A model generated the notes under the pieces. The model saw nothing but the letters and a program-made list of their open reading frames with translations. It searched no databases and was not told the DNA's origin. This document shows, one piece after another, positions 1-8,590 of a stretch of DNA of 64,000 bases. The translations under genes were made by a program, and so were the position numbers. Source of the DNA: Luteolibacter rhizosphaerae (GTDB lineage Bacteria; Verrucomicrobiota; Verrucomicrobiia; Verrucomicrobiales; Akkermansiaceae); the NCBI RefSeq assembly GCF_025950095.1, contig NZ_JAPDDR010000010.1, forward strand, positions 124,001 through 188,000. The letters are read 5' to 3'. Numbering within the stretch: position 1 is the first letter of the stretch; every line of letters starts with the position of its first letter.

Positions 1-78
1 ATCATCTCCAGCTGGCAGGACACGATGATCGAGTTCGGCTACATCAAAGGCTTCTTCGGCGGTGATGAGGGGAAGTGA
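1..78 (+). CDS. C-terminal end of an unidentified protein (partial)
   Basis: The first 78 bases form an open frame ending in TGA and encode 25 residues with the stretch SSWQDTMIEFGYIKGFFGG. The start lies left of the window. The fragment is too short to place in a family. The next 200 bases hold no gene, so it ends its transcription unit, and a strong hairpin at 209-252 could terminate it. That the frame is coding is inferred from its clean in-frame stop and typical codon use. Confidence 0.5.
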   Translation: MISSWQDTMIEFGYIKGFFGGDEGK

Positions 79-208
79 AGTGCCGGGGCGGGGTTGATGA
101 CAATTTTTGACGATTACGACCGAATTCTCTGCTGGTCAAAAGCCCAGTAGTCTGGTTTAAACATACGTGAATCCTTGATCTTCAGGATTCGCATTGCCTC
201 CCCTCCCA

Positions 209-252
209 CCCAGGGTGTCCCGTCCGTCCCTCAGATGACGGGACACCTTGGG
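209..252. terminator. Strong 16-bp stem-loop, probable bidirectional terminator
   Basis: Arms at 209-224 and 237-252 pair over 16 bp with a single G-T wobble (core GGTGTCCCGTC / GACGGGACACC) around a 12-nt loop. It sits between the end of the partial rightward gene (78) and the end of the leftward gene (285). No clear T-run follows on either strand, so a Rho-independent terminator is likely but not proved; a REP-type palindrome is the alternative. Confidence 0.45.
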
Positions 253-284
253 AACCCTCTCCCGAGGGATTCTCTTTCAAGGCC

Positions 285-710
285 TCAGAGGCCGTTCCTC
301 CGCCGGAGCGCGCGGACTTTATCCTGCAGCAGCGAGATCCGGAGCGAGTAGCCGGCACTAAGGAGGAAGCTGGTGCCGGCGAGTGTATAAGCCAGCATCG
401 GTTCCCAGCGGGCCAACCAGAGGACAGGGTGCTTGATCGCCGCGGCCAGCACCGCGCCGGAGAGCGCCCCGGCGATGGAAAGCGCCAGGAAACCTTGCGC
501 CAGATCGCGGTCTTTCTCGATGCGCTCGCCGATCAAAAGGTGATCGGCCACGGAGATCGCGCCGGGATCGGGAGGATAGGCTTCGGGGAGGGAGTGCCGG
601 TTCTCGCGCATGATGACTCGCGGAATGGTTCTGCGGGTGGATAAGGCAAGGGCGGCGGGATGGCGAGAAGGAAGGAGCCCGGCGCTTGGCAGCTGAATCC
701 TCTTTTTCAC
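285..710 (-). CDS. Small membrane protein of unknown function
   Basis: The 141-residue product has a basic N-terminal half and two hydrophobic stretches near residues 73-92 and 104-125, so it is probably a two-pass inner-membrane protein with a short basic C-terminal tail (VRALRRRNGL). GTG at 710 was taken as the start because GGAG lies 8 nt upstream; ATG at 611 would remove a basic low-complexity leader and is the alternative. No family was recognised. It is divergently arranged with the sugar dehydrogenase that starts at 796. Confidence 0.55.
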   Translation of the reverse strand: MKKRIQLPSAGLLPSRHPAALALSTRRTIPRVIMRENRHSLPEAYPPDPGAISVADHLLIGERIEKDRDLAQGFLALSIAGALSGAVLAAAIKHPVLWLARWEPMLAYTLAGTSFLLSAGYSLRISLLQDKVRALRRRNGL

Positions 711-795
711 CCCGTTTTCTCCGGATAAGCCCTGTGTTGCAAAGTGTTAGACCATTCACCTTGTCTGATTTGAAACAGGATGGAAATATCCGTCC

Positions 796-3700
796 GTGGT
801 TTCATTGATCCCCCTTGTCGCCCGAGGGACCAAACACCGGACCGCCAGAAACGCCGCGCTGATTGCGGTGGCGATGGCGGCTGTCTCCTTCTCGGCCCCC
901 GTTTCACACGCCGCTCTCAGCAACCCGCAGCCTGTCATCCTCCCCTCCGGCATGAGCGTGGAGCTGAAGTCGTGGCTCACCATTCCGGCGAGCAGTAGCT
1001 CCACGCCCAAGGCTCGGATCAACCATCTCAAGCCCTGCCCCGGGGATTCCCGGCTCTACTGCAACGACCTGCGGGGCAAGCTCTGGGTGATCGCCAGCAC
1101 GAGCGCCACCTCGGCCAGCCAGTTCCTCGATCTCTCCGCGCACTTCCCCGGCTTCATCCATACGCCGGGGCTGGGCACAGGCTTCGCTTCCTTCGCCTTC
1201 CATCCGGAGTTCCGGCAGGCAGGGGCACCCGGCTTCGGGAAGTTCTACACCGCGCACAGCGAGAATGCCGGCAGCAGCGTGCCGGACTTCGTGGCACCGG
1301 GAACGGACGACCTCTCCCAGATGGGGATCGTCACCGAGTGGACGATGAGCAATCCGGCGGCGAACTCGATCACGACGTCCCCGGCGAACTTCACCAAGCG
1401 CGAGCTCCTGCGGATCGGCTTCCCCTATAACTTCCACGATGTGCAGGAGATCGAGTTCGATCCCACCGCCACACCGGGCGAGGAGAACTACGGCTGCCTC
1501 TTCATCTGCTTCGGCGACGGCGGATCCATCGTGCTGGATCAGCCGGGGAACATCGGCCGGATCGATTCCCCGCTCGGGGCGATCCACCGCATCACACCGG
1601 TGCTGGCGAGCGGGCAGAGCGCGGCGAACTTCACTCTCTCGGCAAACGGGAAGTATTACATCCCCTCCGGCGCGACGAATACAAACCCCTTCGTAAGCGC
1701 CGCCGATCCCACCCCGGGCGACGGCTTCCCGGTCGTGCGCGAGCTCTATGCCTATGGCTTCCGGAATCCGCACCGCATCTCCTGGGACCGCGGCGGTAGC
1801 GGGAAGATGTTCTGCGGGAACATCGGGGAGAGCACCATCGAGGAGATCGAGGTGGTCACGAAGGGCACGCATCACGGCTGGCCGCAGCGCGAGGGCGCCT
1901 ACCTCTTCGACCACACGGACAAGACCCATGTCTATCCCCTGCCCGGCTCCGATCCCGTGCCCTACGTTTATCCGGTCAGCCAGTACGACCACTCGGAAGG
2001 CCGTGCCGCGGTAGCGGGAGGCTTCGTGTATCGCGGCAGTGCCATCCCCGGGCTAAAGGGCTACTATGTCTGCGGAGACATCGTGAGCGGCGACCTGCTG
2101 GTACTGCCGGAGTCCGCCATGAACCTGGCCCCCTCCACCGGCACCGGAGATACCCCCGCCCCGCCGAAGCTGCTCGGCGTGGAAACGAACGGGGTGGCCA
2201 CCAGCTTCCGCTCGATGCTCGGCACCAGCCGGGCGGATCTGCGCGTGGGGCAGGACAGCGCGGGAGAGCTGTATCTCCTCTCCAAGCAGAACGGCACCAT
2301 CCACCGCGTGCTCCCGGATACCACGCAGGGGAATACGCCGCCGTGGGGAGATCACGATGACTGGGCGATCCTCGGGAACATGGAGAGCGGCCAGCTCCCG
2401 GCGATGAGCCTCTCCAGCACCGGCAGTTCCGTGCAGGTGGTGAACGATCCCACGGAAGGCGCGGTGAACCGCGTGATGCGCCTGCGCTCCGCAGGCAGCA
2501 CCCTGCTGAGCGCGAGCATTCCCATCCCGGCGATACCGGATGGCGGGCGCGGCACGGTCCACTTCCGCTTCTGCACCGTGGACCAGAACCACGACCACCG
2601 CTGGGGCTTGAGCGAACAAGCGGCACCGACCAGCTCCACGAGTCTGAAGGTGCAGATGCGCTCGATCTCCACCAATCCGGGCCGGATCGAAGTGAGCGAT
2701 GCCAGCAGCTTCGCCTCCGCCTTCGATATCACGCCGAAGACCTGGTACTCCGTCTGGCTGCATGTGGACAATGCCAGCGGCACCACGAGCGACCGCTTCG
2801 ACGTGTATGTGAAGGGCGGCGACTACGGCGTGCCCACGCTGGTAAAGACCGGGGTGAAGTTCACTGCCGGAGTTTCCTCCGCACTGCGAAGCTTCTACTG
2901 GCGGCTCGCTGCGGGGACGGAGATCTACTTCGACGACATCTATGTGGATACCGGCCATGTGAATCTCTCCGACCCGGTCGCAACAGATTGGCGCTTGGTC
3001 GATCATTTCGACGGGCCTTCTCCTCTCGATAGCTGGGAACTCCCGGCACCCGCCGCACAATCGGCCAGCATCGTGACGGAACCCACGGGCAATCGCTACC
3101 TGCGGCGCGCCGCCTCCTCGTCCGCGGCGGCGAATCCGAATGCCATCGCGGCGAAACGCCTGCCCTTCCTTACCCAGGTCAGCAAGACGCTCACCCTCTT
3201 CTTCCGCATGCGCCTGGAGGGCACGAACCTCCGGCAGAGCTTCGGGGCCAGTGCCTCCGATCCAGCGGATGCCGCGCTCTACACGGAGAACGACTTCGCC
3301 CCGCAACTGCGATTCTCGCCCGGGGGACTCTGCGATCTCTATGACGGTCCCGCAGGTACGGAGTCCTTCGTACCTGCCAGCGTGGACGCGCGGCCCTGCC
3401 CTGCCTTGCAGAGCGGCGTGTGGTACAACGTGTGGATCACCGCCTACAATGGAGGCGCGGCTTCCGGCGGACAGACATGGCGGGCCTTCGTTCAGGGCGC
3501 AGCCTTTCCCCGCCCGGTTCAACTAGGTGGCACCTATCACTTCCGCAAACAGGCGGAGATGCCCATCACCCACTTCCTCTCCATCGCGGCCACGGACAGC
3601 GGCACCGGGAATCAAGCGGTGAACATCGACGATCTGCACGCCTACGAGGGATTGAATCTGGCGAACCCGCTTGCGCCCGATTGGACACCCACCTCTGTGG

Positions 3701-4482
3701 AACTCGCGGGGAATAGCGCCACCCTTTCCTACCCCACTTGGCACAATCGCGCCTTCCAGCTCTTCGAGTCCTCCGATCTCGCGTCGTGGCAGCCACTGGG
3801 CCCGATCTCCGAAGGCGATAGCTCCTGGGGACACCTCACCGTGCCCATCCAGCCGCAGAAGCGCTTCTTCCGCGCCGGGGCGCTCTCGCGCCGCGACTTC
3901 CACCCCGCGAGCTGGAGCACGGACTTCAGCGGGGAGGAACTGCCGAACGGGCTCTTCCTGCTGGGCTCCGCGAGCTGGGCCCATAGCGATGGTCTGCTGA
4001 CCCTGAGCGCCACCGGCTCACAGGTGGCAGGAATGGTGGCACGCCCCTGCGGCTATGCGCTCGTCCCCGGAGACTGGCGTAATACCACGCTCACCGTGCA
4101 GTCCCGCACCCTGCGCTCCTCCGGCACCACCCAGCGGGATATCGTGCTGATCTTCGGCTATGTGGATGAGACGCACTTCTACTATGCCCACATCGCCGGC
4201 ACTGCGAATGGCAGCACCCAGAATGTCATCATGAAGGTGAATGGCACTACAGTTACGCCGGTGCAGACCCCCACCACACCGCCGGTGAAACTCACCTCGA
4301 ATTGGCAGACCTTGCGGGTGACACATGCCGCCACCGGAGCCATCGCCGTGTTCGCGGACACTATGAGCACGCCCTTCATGACTGCGGTGGATACAGCCTA
4401 TCCGCTCGGGAAAGCAGGCTTCGGCAGCTACGATGACCCGGCGGAATTCCGCTCCGTGATCGTCAGCGGGGAGAGTCCGTGA
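796..4482 (+). CDS. Giant secreted PQQ-dependent sugar dehydrogenase with concanavalin-like modules
   Basis: The 1228-residue protein begins with a signal peptide (basic start, hydrophobic 20-36, SHA cleavage site near 39). Residues 45-505 are a glucose/sorbosone dehydrogenase beta-propeller: the segments DVQEIEFDP, GFRNPHRISWD (about 318) and THHGWPQREG are typical of soluble PQQ-dependent aldose dehydrogenases, which oxidise sugars to lactones in the periplasm or outside the cell. Two concanavalin-like segments follow (about 515-735 and 745-965), then the 'LFESSDLASW...RFFRAG' tail module usual in verrucomicrobial secreted proteins, then a final 3-keto-disaccharide-hydrolase-like jelly roll (1040-1228). 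Most relatives stop after the propeller, so the extra 700 residues probably bind glycan. The start is GTG. The substrate cannot be told from sequence. Confidence 0.82.
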   Translation: MVSLIPLVARGTKHRTARNAALIAVAMAAVSFSAPVSHAALSNPQPVILPSGMSVELKSWLTIPASSSSTPKARINHLKPCPGDSRLYCNDLRGKLWVIASTSATSASQFLDLSAHFPGFIHTPGLGTGFASFAFHPEFRQAGAPGFGKFYTAHSENAGSSVPDFVAPGTDDLSQMGIVTEWTMSNPAANSITTSPANFTKRELLRIGFPYNFHDVQEIEFDPTATPGEENYGCLFICFGDGGSIVLDQPGNIGRIDSPLGAIHRITPVLASGQSAANFTLSANGKYYIPSGATNTNPFVSAADPTPGDGFPVVRELYAYGFRNPHRISWDRGGSGKMFCGNIGESTIEEIEVVTKGTHHGWPQREGAYLFDHTDKTHVYPLPGSDPVPYVYPVSQYDHSEGRAAVAGGFVYRGSAIPGLKGYYVCGDIVSGDLLVLPESAMNLAPSTGTGDTPAPPKLLGVETNGVATSFRSMLGTSRADLRVGQDSAGELYLLSKQNGTIHRVLPDTTQGNTPPWGDHDDWAILGNMESGQLPAMSLSSTGSSVQVVNDPTEGAVNRVMRLRSAGSTLLSASIPIPAIPDGGRGTVHFRFCTVDQNHDHRWGLSEQAAPTSSTSLKVQMRSISTNPGRIEVSDASSFASAFDITPKTWYSVWLHVDNASGTTSDRFDVYVKGGDYGVPTLVKTGVKFTAGVSSALRSFYWRLAAGTEIYFDDIYVDTGHVNLSDPVATDWRLVDHFDGPSPLDSWELPAPAAQSASIVTEPTGNRYLRRAASSSAAANPNAIAAKRLPFLTQVSKTLTLFFRMRLEGTNLRQSFGASASDPADAALYTENDFAPQLRFSPGGLCDLYDGPAGTESFVPASVDARPCPALQSGVWYNVWITAYNGGAASGGQTWRAFVQGAAFPRPVQLGGTYHFRKQAEMPITHFLSIAATDSGTGNQAVNIDDLHAYEGLNLANPLAPDWTPTSVELAGNSATLSYPTWHNRAFQLFESSDLASWQPLGPISEGDSSWGHLTVPIQPQKRFFRAGALSRRDFHPASWSTDFSGEELPNGLFLLGSASWAHSDGLLTLSATGSQVAGMVARPCGYALVPGDWRNTTLTVQSRTLRSSGTTQRDIVLIFGYVDETHFYYAHIAGTANGSTQNVIMKVNGTTVTPVQTPTTPPVKLTSNWQTLRVTHAATGAIAVFADTMSTPFMTAVDTAYPLGKAGFGSYDDPAEFRSVIVSGESP

Positions 4483-4625
4483 AAGCGGCGGAGCGGGACA
4501 TGTCACAACGTGGCGAAAGATCGCGCTCAAGTCAGGCGAACACTGAACACCCAAACAGCGCCTCATATCTTCCTTGGCCAATCCCGCCAAAGAAGGCATG
4601 TTGTGTGTCTCCCATCCCCTTCACC

Positions 4626-5057
4626 ATGAGTCCAAAGGTCACGTACCTCGTGGCGAGATTCCTGATCGCCAGCATCATCGTCGGCCTTGGCGCCGAGCAC
4701 TTGCTCGCAGCCACGCAGATCCCGGCGGACCGCCCGGGGCCGAGCGTGCCGTGGATGCTCTTCCGTGGCTTCCAGACCCTGGCCGGGATCGCGATCATGC
4801 TCGGCATCCAATCGGGCAGGCTTTCCTTGCTCATGGCGGTGACCATCATGGTCGATGCCTTCACCACGCATTCCTTCTGGCGATACCAGGGGAGCGCGCT
4901 CCATGACCACCTCCTGCACTTCCTGAAGAACCTCTCCGTGGTCGGCGGTCTGCTTCTCGTATCCTGGATCGAGAGCAGCAGGCCTCATCCCGTGGAGATC
5001 GAGGACCACGACGATGTCCCGGGAGATGTCACCGCCAGCGGCGAGAAGCATCACTAG
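4626..5057 (+). CDS. DoxX-like small membrane protein
   Basis: The 143-residue product has four hydrophobic segments and the layout of DoxX/DoxD-type membrane proteins (RFLIASIIVGLGAEHLL at the N-terminus, then FRGFQTLAGIAIMLG and a last helix LLHFLKNLSVVGGLLLVSW). The histidine/aspartate-rich tail is cytoplasmic or periplasmic. ATG at 4626 was chosen; the frame is open back to 4479, but that leader is Arg/Ser/Pro-rich and does not look coded. DoxX proteins are linked to redox or sulfur-stress functions in other bacteria, but the role here is unknown. It converges with the GNAT gene and overlaps its end by 4 bp. Confidence 0.6.
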   Translation: MSPKVTYLVARFLIASIIVGLGAEHLLAATQIPADRPGPSVPWMLFRGFQTLAGIAIMLGIQSGRLSLLMAVTIMVDAFTTHSFWRYQGSALHDHLLHFLKNLSVVGGLLLVSWIESSRPHPVEIEDHDDVPGDVTASGEKHH

Positions 5058-5575
5058 AGATCCTTGCGATAGCGGATCTCATGGATGGGGAAACCCAGCC
5101 GCTTGTTATCCTGCTCGGCACCGTCGGGACTGAAGCCAGCCTGGGCGTAGAAGCGCTTCGCCCTTTCGTTCGTCGAGAGCACCCACAGGGTCACGGCCAC
5201 GAAGCCATGGCCGGCGGCGTGATCCAGCGCGGCCTGCATGAGCTTGCGACCGATCCCCCTGCCCCATCCGGCAGGCTCCACATAGATGGCGGCGATCTCC
5301 CCGATCTCAGGCGGCGCCGCGCTATCACGGGAGCGCAGGGAGGAACAGAAGCCGACGATCCGCTCGCCCCGCACCGCCACCAGCACCGTCCCGGTCGGCT
5401 TCCCGATGATCGAGCGCCACATGATCGCACGCCCATGAACATCGAGCCCGGCGAGGTAATCGTCCGGGATCAGCCCGCGATAGGCAGCTCGCCATGTCTC
5501 CACGTGGATCTCGGCGATGCGGACGGCATCGTGCTCCGATGCATGGCGTACGAGGTAGGCGGCGGTTTCCGTCAT
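5054..5575 (-). CDS. GNAT-family N-acetyltransferase
   Basis: The 173-residue product matches the whole GNAT fold. The N-terminal part VRHASEHDAVRIAEIHVETW matches helix 1, IAAIYVEPAGWGRGIGRKLM contains the acetyl-CoA pyrophosphate-binding R/Q-x-x-G-x-G/A loop (about residues 105-112), and LWVLSTNERAKRFYAQAGF is the closing helix seen in most members. It transfers an acetyl group from acetyl-CoA to an amine; the acceptor is not predictable. The gene stands alone: its end overlaps the DoxX-like gene, and its start faces away from the esterase gene ending at 5627. Confidence 0.85.
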   Translation of the reverse strand: MTETAAYLVRHASEHDAVRIAEIHVETWRAAYRGLIPDDYLAGLDVHGRAIMWRSIIGKPTGTVLVAVRGERIVGFCSSLRSRDSAAPPEIGEIAAIYVEPAGWGRGIGRKLMQAALDHAAGHGFVAVTLWVLSTNERAKRFYAQAGFSPDGAEQDNKRLGFPIHEIRYRKDL

Positions 5576-5626
5576 ATTGGCATGCTGGGTTACGCCGCAC
5601 CTCGACGCAACCCTGCACTGATGCCG

Positions 5627-6556
5627 TCAACGGTGCTGCTCGAATAGCCACTCGTGCATTTTGACATCGGAGTAAACGCGGCCTGCGATGCCATGATCTC
5701 CGTCGTCATACTCGGTGAACTTCACCGGTGCCTTCTCCTTCTCCAGCGCCTCGACCATGCGGCGGCTCTGCTCGGGCTTCACCGCTTCGTCTTTCGCGCC
5801 GTGGAATACCCAGATCGGAACCTTCTTGTATTCGGAAACCTTGTTCGGATCCCCGCCCCCCGCGATCGGCACCCCGGCGGCGAAAAGCCGCGGCTCCTGG
5901 GCGAGCAAGTGGAAGGTCCCGTAACCGCCCATCGAGTAACCGGTGAGATAAATCCGCTTCTTGTCAATCGAGAGGTTCTTCACCAGATCGTTGATGATCT
6001 CCACCACCGCATCGGCGTTCTTGCCATCCCATGAACCTTCCTTGGTGCATTGCGGGGCGATGATCACGCACTCGCGCTTCCGATAGTTGTCCTCCTCCGA
6101 AAAGCTGCGTGCCTCGCCGGGCTGCTCCGGGGTCATGACATCGCCATTGCGCCCGTGCAGGTAGATCACCAGCGGGTAGCCGGTCTCATCGGCACCACGC
6201 AGCTTGCGGGCACCGAAGATCCGGTAGGAAAGCCCGTGGCCCTCCGTGCGCTGCCATTCGCCGGTAAGGAGCTTGGCGAAGGGATTGCTCTTGTCCGCCT
6301 TGGCCGCGGCTTCGCCCTCCCCTTCCATCTGCTTGGCCACCCAGTCCTGGTCTTCCTTCGAGAGCGTATCGAGCGCGATGGTGAAGGTCTTGCGGTTGTC
6401 CGCGCGGCGGATGGTCACCTTCCCGTCTTTCGAACTCACATACTCGGCCTGGATGGTCTTGCTGCCGTCCGCGGTCTTCCACTCGCGGGACTCGGCGGCG
6501 TTTCCACGAGGCAGCGTCAGCAGGGCGCAAGATAGCAGCATGAGGAGGGTTTTCAC
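5627..6556 (-). CDS. Secreted SHD1-domain alpha/beta-hydrolase (esterase/depolymerase-like)
   Basis: The GTG at 6556 gives a clean signal peptide (MKTLLMLLSCALL...NAA), so it is preferred over the longer GTG start at 6577. Residues about 22-75 form an SHD1 (Sla1 homology 1) domain (REWKTADGSKTIQAEYVS, KTFTIALDTLSKEDQDWV), which is common in planctomycete and verrucomicrobial secreted enzymes. The rest is an alpha/beta-hydrolase of the phospholipase/PHB-depolymerase type: LVIYLHGRNGD oxyanion region, GYSMGGYG nucleophile elbow, PIWVFHGAKDEAV with the acidic residue, and DGDHGI with the catalytic His. It probably cleaves esters outside the cytoplasm, with substrate unknown. A zinc-ribbon membrane protein lies upstream on the same strand. 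Confidence 0.8.
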   Translation of the reverse strand: MKTLLMLLSCALLTLPRGNAAESREWKTADGSKTIQAEYVSSKDGKVTIRRADNRKTFTIALDTLSKEDQDWVAKQMEGEGEAAAKADKSNPFAKLLTGEWQRTEGHGLSYRIFGARKLRGADETGYPLVIYLHGRNGDVMTPEQPGEARSFSEEDNYRKRECVIIAPQCTKEGSWDGKNADAVVEIINDLVKNLSIDKKRIYLTGYSMGGYGTFHLLAQEPRLFAAGVPIAGGGDPNKVSEYKKVPIWVFHGAKDEAVKPEQSRRMVEALEKEKAPVKFTEYDDGDHGIAGRVYSDVKMHEWLFEQHR

Positions 6557-6616
6557 TGCCGGACAGTATCCCGCCACCGGAGCGACGGAATCAACACCAC
6601 ATCGTGGCAGGCTGAT

Positions 6617-7153
6617 TCAATTCTTCCGCTTCTCCTCGGCAATCTTACGGAGGAGGCTTGAGCGCCGGAGATTGAATTCCTCGTCAGCCTGCCCATGCGC
6701 GGCAGCCTTGGAAGAACCCTCGATCATCTTGTAGATCGCCATTCCGATGAACAGGAGGCCGAACAAGGGGAAGAAGGCGGGAGCGCCCATCTTGACGGTA
6801 AAACCGATCCAAACGATTCCTCCCACGATCAGGAACATGCCACCGGCGATGCTCCCTGCCGCTGTGGGAAGATGGCGGTGACCATGCTTTCCCTCCATCA
6901 TGAATCCTTGCTTCCGGCTCTCCCACTCGCGGTCGAGACGCTCCAGATCGTTCTGCAACTCGATCACGCGCAGGTTATCCGCCATGCGCCGGGTGTCTTC
7001 CCGGATCTCCTCCAGGACACGGGTGTGCGTCGTGCTGGCGTCGTGCACCACCTCCAGCCTTGCCTGACAATAGTTGCAGGTCACGAAGCGGATCGTCTCA
7101 TCCACTTCGAGATTGGCACCGCAGCCTTGGCAACACACCCGCGTGATCTTCAC
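6617..7153 (-). CDS. Zinc-ribbon and coiled-coil membrane protein
   Basis: The 178-residue product starts with a zinc-ribbon: C8-x2-C11 and C27-x2-C30 (CQGCG...CNYCQ). A charged helical stretch follows (about 45-85, LEEIREDTRRMADNLRVIELQ), predicted to be a coiled coil, then two hydrophobic segments (about 98-118 and 125-143) and a second charged helix rich in Arg/Lys/Glu. It is probably a two-pass membrane protein with both ends in the cytoplasm. No enzymatic motif is seen and no function is assigned. It is divergent from the rhamnosidase gene across about 190 bp. Confidence 0.7.
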   Translation of the reverse strand: MKITRVCCQGCGANLEVDETIRFVTCNYCQARLEVVHDASTTHTRVLEEIREDTRRMADNLRVIELQNDLERLDREWESRKQGFMMEGKHGHRHLPTAAGSIAGGMFLIVGGIVWIGFTVKMGAPAFFPLFGLLFIGMAIYKMIEGSSKAAAHGQADEEFNLRRSSLLRKIAEEKRKN

Positions 7154-7339
7154 GGAGCAGAGAATGCATGATTACGTGTTCTCACTCATATAGAAAATCA
7201 TAGGTTCTGTGGAATGCTTCATGCCGCGGGATTCCCGCAATGAGCGGGGCGAATTTGAAACGGATCTGTCACCGAGCTTGGCACGATCTGGGAATGGGTT
7301 GCTGTCGATCCCCTGCCCGTCGGCGTTAGCTTGCGCCGC

Positions 7340-8476
7340 GTGAGAAGTCTTCTGGCACCCCTCTTTCTCGGCGCGCTCTTGTCGGCCCCCGCTTTAGCGG
7401 ATCTGAGCGTTTCGAAGCTCCGCTGCGAGTATCTGGTCGATCCGATCGGCATTGATGAAACCGAGCCGAGGCTATCCTGGATCGTCTCCTCCACCGAGCG
7501 CGGTGAGAAACAGACCGCATGGCAGATTCTGGTCGCTTCCACGCCGGAGGCTCTGGCGGCCAACCAGGGAGATCTCTGGGATAGCGGGAAGACCGCGGGT
7601 GATGCCACGAGCCAGATCGAGTATGCCGGTGCCGCGCTCGCCGCCCGCAGCGAATGTCACTGGAAGGTGCGCGCATGGAACAAGGATGACCAAGCCTCCG
7701 AGTGGAGCGCCCCGGCCAAGTGGAGCATCGGGCTGCTGGCAAACTCCGACTGGAGCGCGAAGTGGATCGACGGTGCCACCTTCGGCTCCGAAGACAGCGG
7801 TCCGCCAGCCACCATCATCAGTGCCAGCTACGAGGCCGTGAATGGCAGCGGCACGCCGATCAATGCCACCGCCCTGCTGAGCGGCATGGCGGCCCAAGGC
7901 AGCTTCGCCCTCGGCGTCACGAACGAAACCTTCGGTGGAGACCCCTCCCACAACAATCTCAAGCAACTACGGATCCAGTACCAACGCGGCACGCAGACCG
8001 CGACCAGGACCTTCGGCGAGGACACGGTGATGACCTTCCCGGCCGACCTGCCCGCGATCGTGTTCCCCGCGATCACCGGTGGTCGCTATGAATCGGTGGC
8101 AAACCCTTCCCTCTTCCGCGATGTCACGGCCACCCTGCAGACCGCCGCGCAGGACGGAAGCTTCAGCCGGGTGGTGAACAACACGAGCTTCGGCCCGGAC
8201 CCGGCGGTCAACCAAGTCAAGCGCCTGCGCGTGAACTACACGATCGATGGAGCGAGCTCGACCCGCTTCATCGCGGAGAATGCCACCTTCAATTATCCCG
8301 GCGATCTGCCGAAGCCCATCGCGGTGACGATGACCGCCGCCACCTATGCGGCCATCGACGGCACCGGCTCGGCCAACGTGTTGAGCAATCTGAACAGCCG
8401 CGCCGCCAGCGGTCCCTTTACGCGGTCATCAACAATGCGGCCTTCGGCGGAGGCGATCCCGCGCCGAACAAAGTGA
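7340..8476 (+). CDS. Alpha-L-rhamnosidase (GH78), 5' fragment before a frameshift
   Basis: GTG at 7340 gives a signal peptide (MRSLLAPLFLGALLSAPALA). Residues about 21-150 are the GH78 N-terminal beta-sandwich (LRCEYLVDPIGIDETEPRLSW, ECHWKVRAWNKDDQASEW). This is followed by two complete and one broken copy of a repeat resembling DUF3395 (the DnaJC11 C-terminal domain). The frame is lost near 8417-8420, after which it reads 20 unrelated residues to a stop at 8474-8476. The next frame continues the third repeat exactly, so this and the 8473-11325 frame are one gene. TTG at 7331 is another possible start. Confidence 0.75.
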   Translation: MRSLLAPLFLGALLSAPALADLSVSKLRCEYLVDPIGIDETEPRLSWIVSSTERGEKQTAWQILVASTPEALAANQGDLWDSGKTAGDATSQIEYAGAALAARSECHWKVRAWNKDDQASEWSAPAKWSIGLLANSDWSAKWIDGATFGSEDSGPPATIISASYEAVNGSGTPINATALLSGMAAQGSFALGVTNETFGGDPSHNNLKQLRIQYQRGTQTATRTFGEDTVMTFPADLPAIVFPAITGGRYESVANPSLFRDVTATLQTAAQDGSFSRVVNNTSFGPDPAVNQVKRLRVNYTIDGASSTRFIAENATFNYPGDLPKPIAVTMTAATYAAIDGTGSANVLSNLNSRAASGPFTRSSTMRPSAEAIPRRTK

Positions 8477-8590
8477 AGCGGCTGCGCATCGACTACACCC
8501 TCGATGGCAAGTCGCTGGTGAATTACGTGGACGAGCAGGCAACGCTGAATTTCCCCGCCGACCTCACGAAGCCGACCACGGTTCCCTTCA
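7820..8590 (+). repeat. Three tandem ~85-residue DUF3395-like domain repeats inside the GH78 gene
   Basis: Three in-frame units share the pattern A-x-Y-x(A/S)-[+ Asn/Val-rich]...NN/TFG...DP...N-x-(L/V)-K-x-LR(I/V)-x-Y...TF/LNFP(A/G)DL. Clear anchors are FGGDPSHNNLKQLRIQY, FGPDPAVNQVKRLRVNY and [18 protein letters not shown]. Each unit ends in a 'FPADLP/YPGDLP' linker. They sit between the GH78 N-terminal beta-sandwich and the '[23 protein letters not shown]' segment that normally follows it directly, so they are an insertion. The DUF3395 assignment is by recognition of the pattern, not by a profile search. The third unit contains the frameshift. Confidence 0.6.

Noticed and set aside
2053-3522. 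A 489-codon leftward frame inside the first sugar dehydrogenase
   Set aside because: Shadow of the rightward gene, with no domain and no start signal.
4479-4625. Earlier start of the DoxX-like gene overlapping the sugar-dehydrogenase stop
   Set aside because: The extra 49 residues are Ser/Arg/Pro-rich with no family similarity, and the membrane protein starts naturally at 4626.
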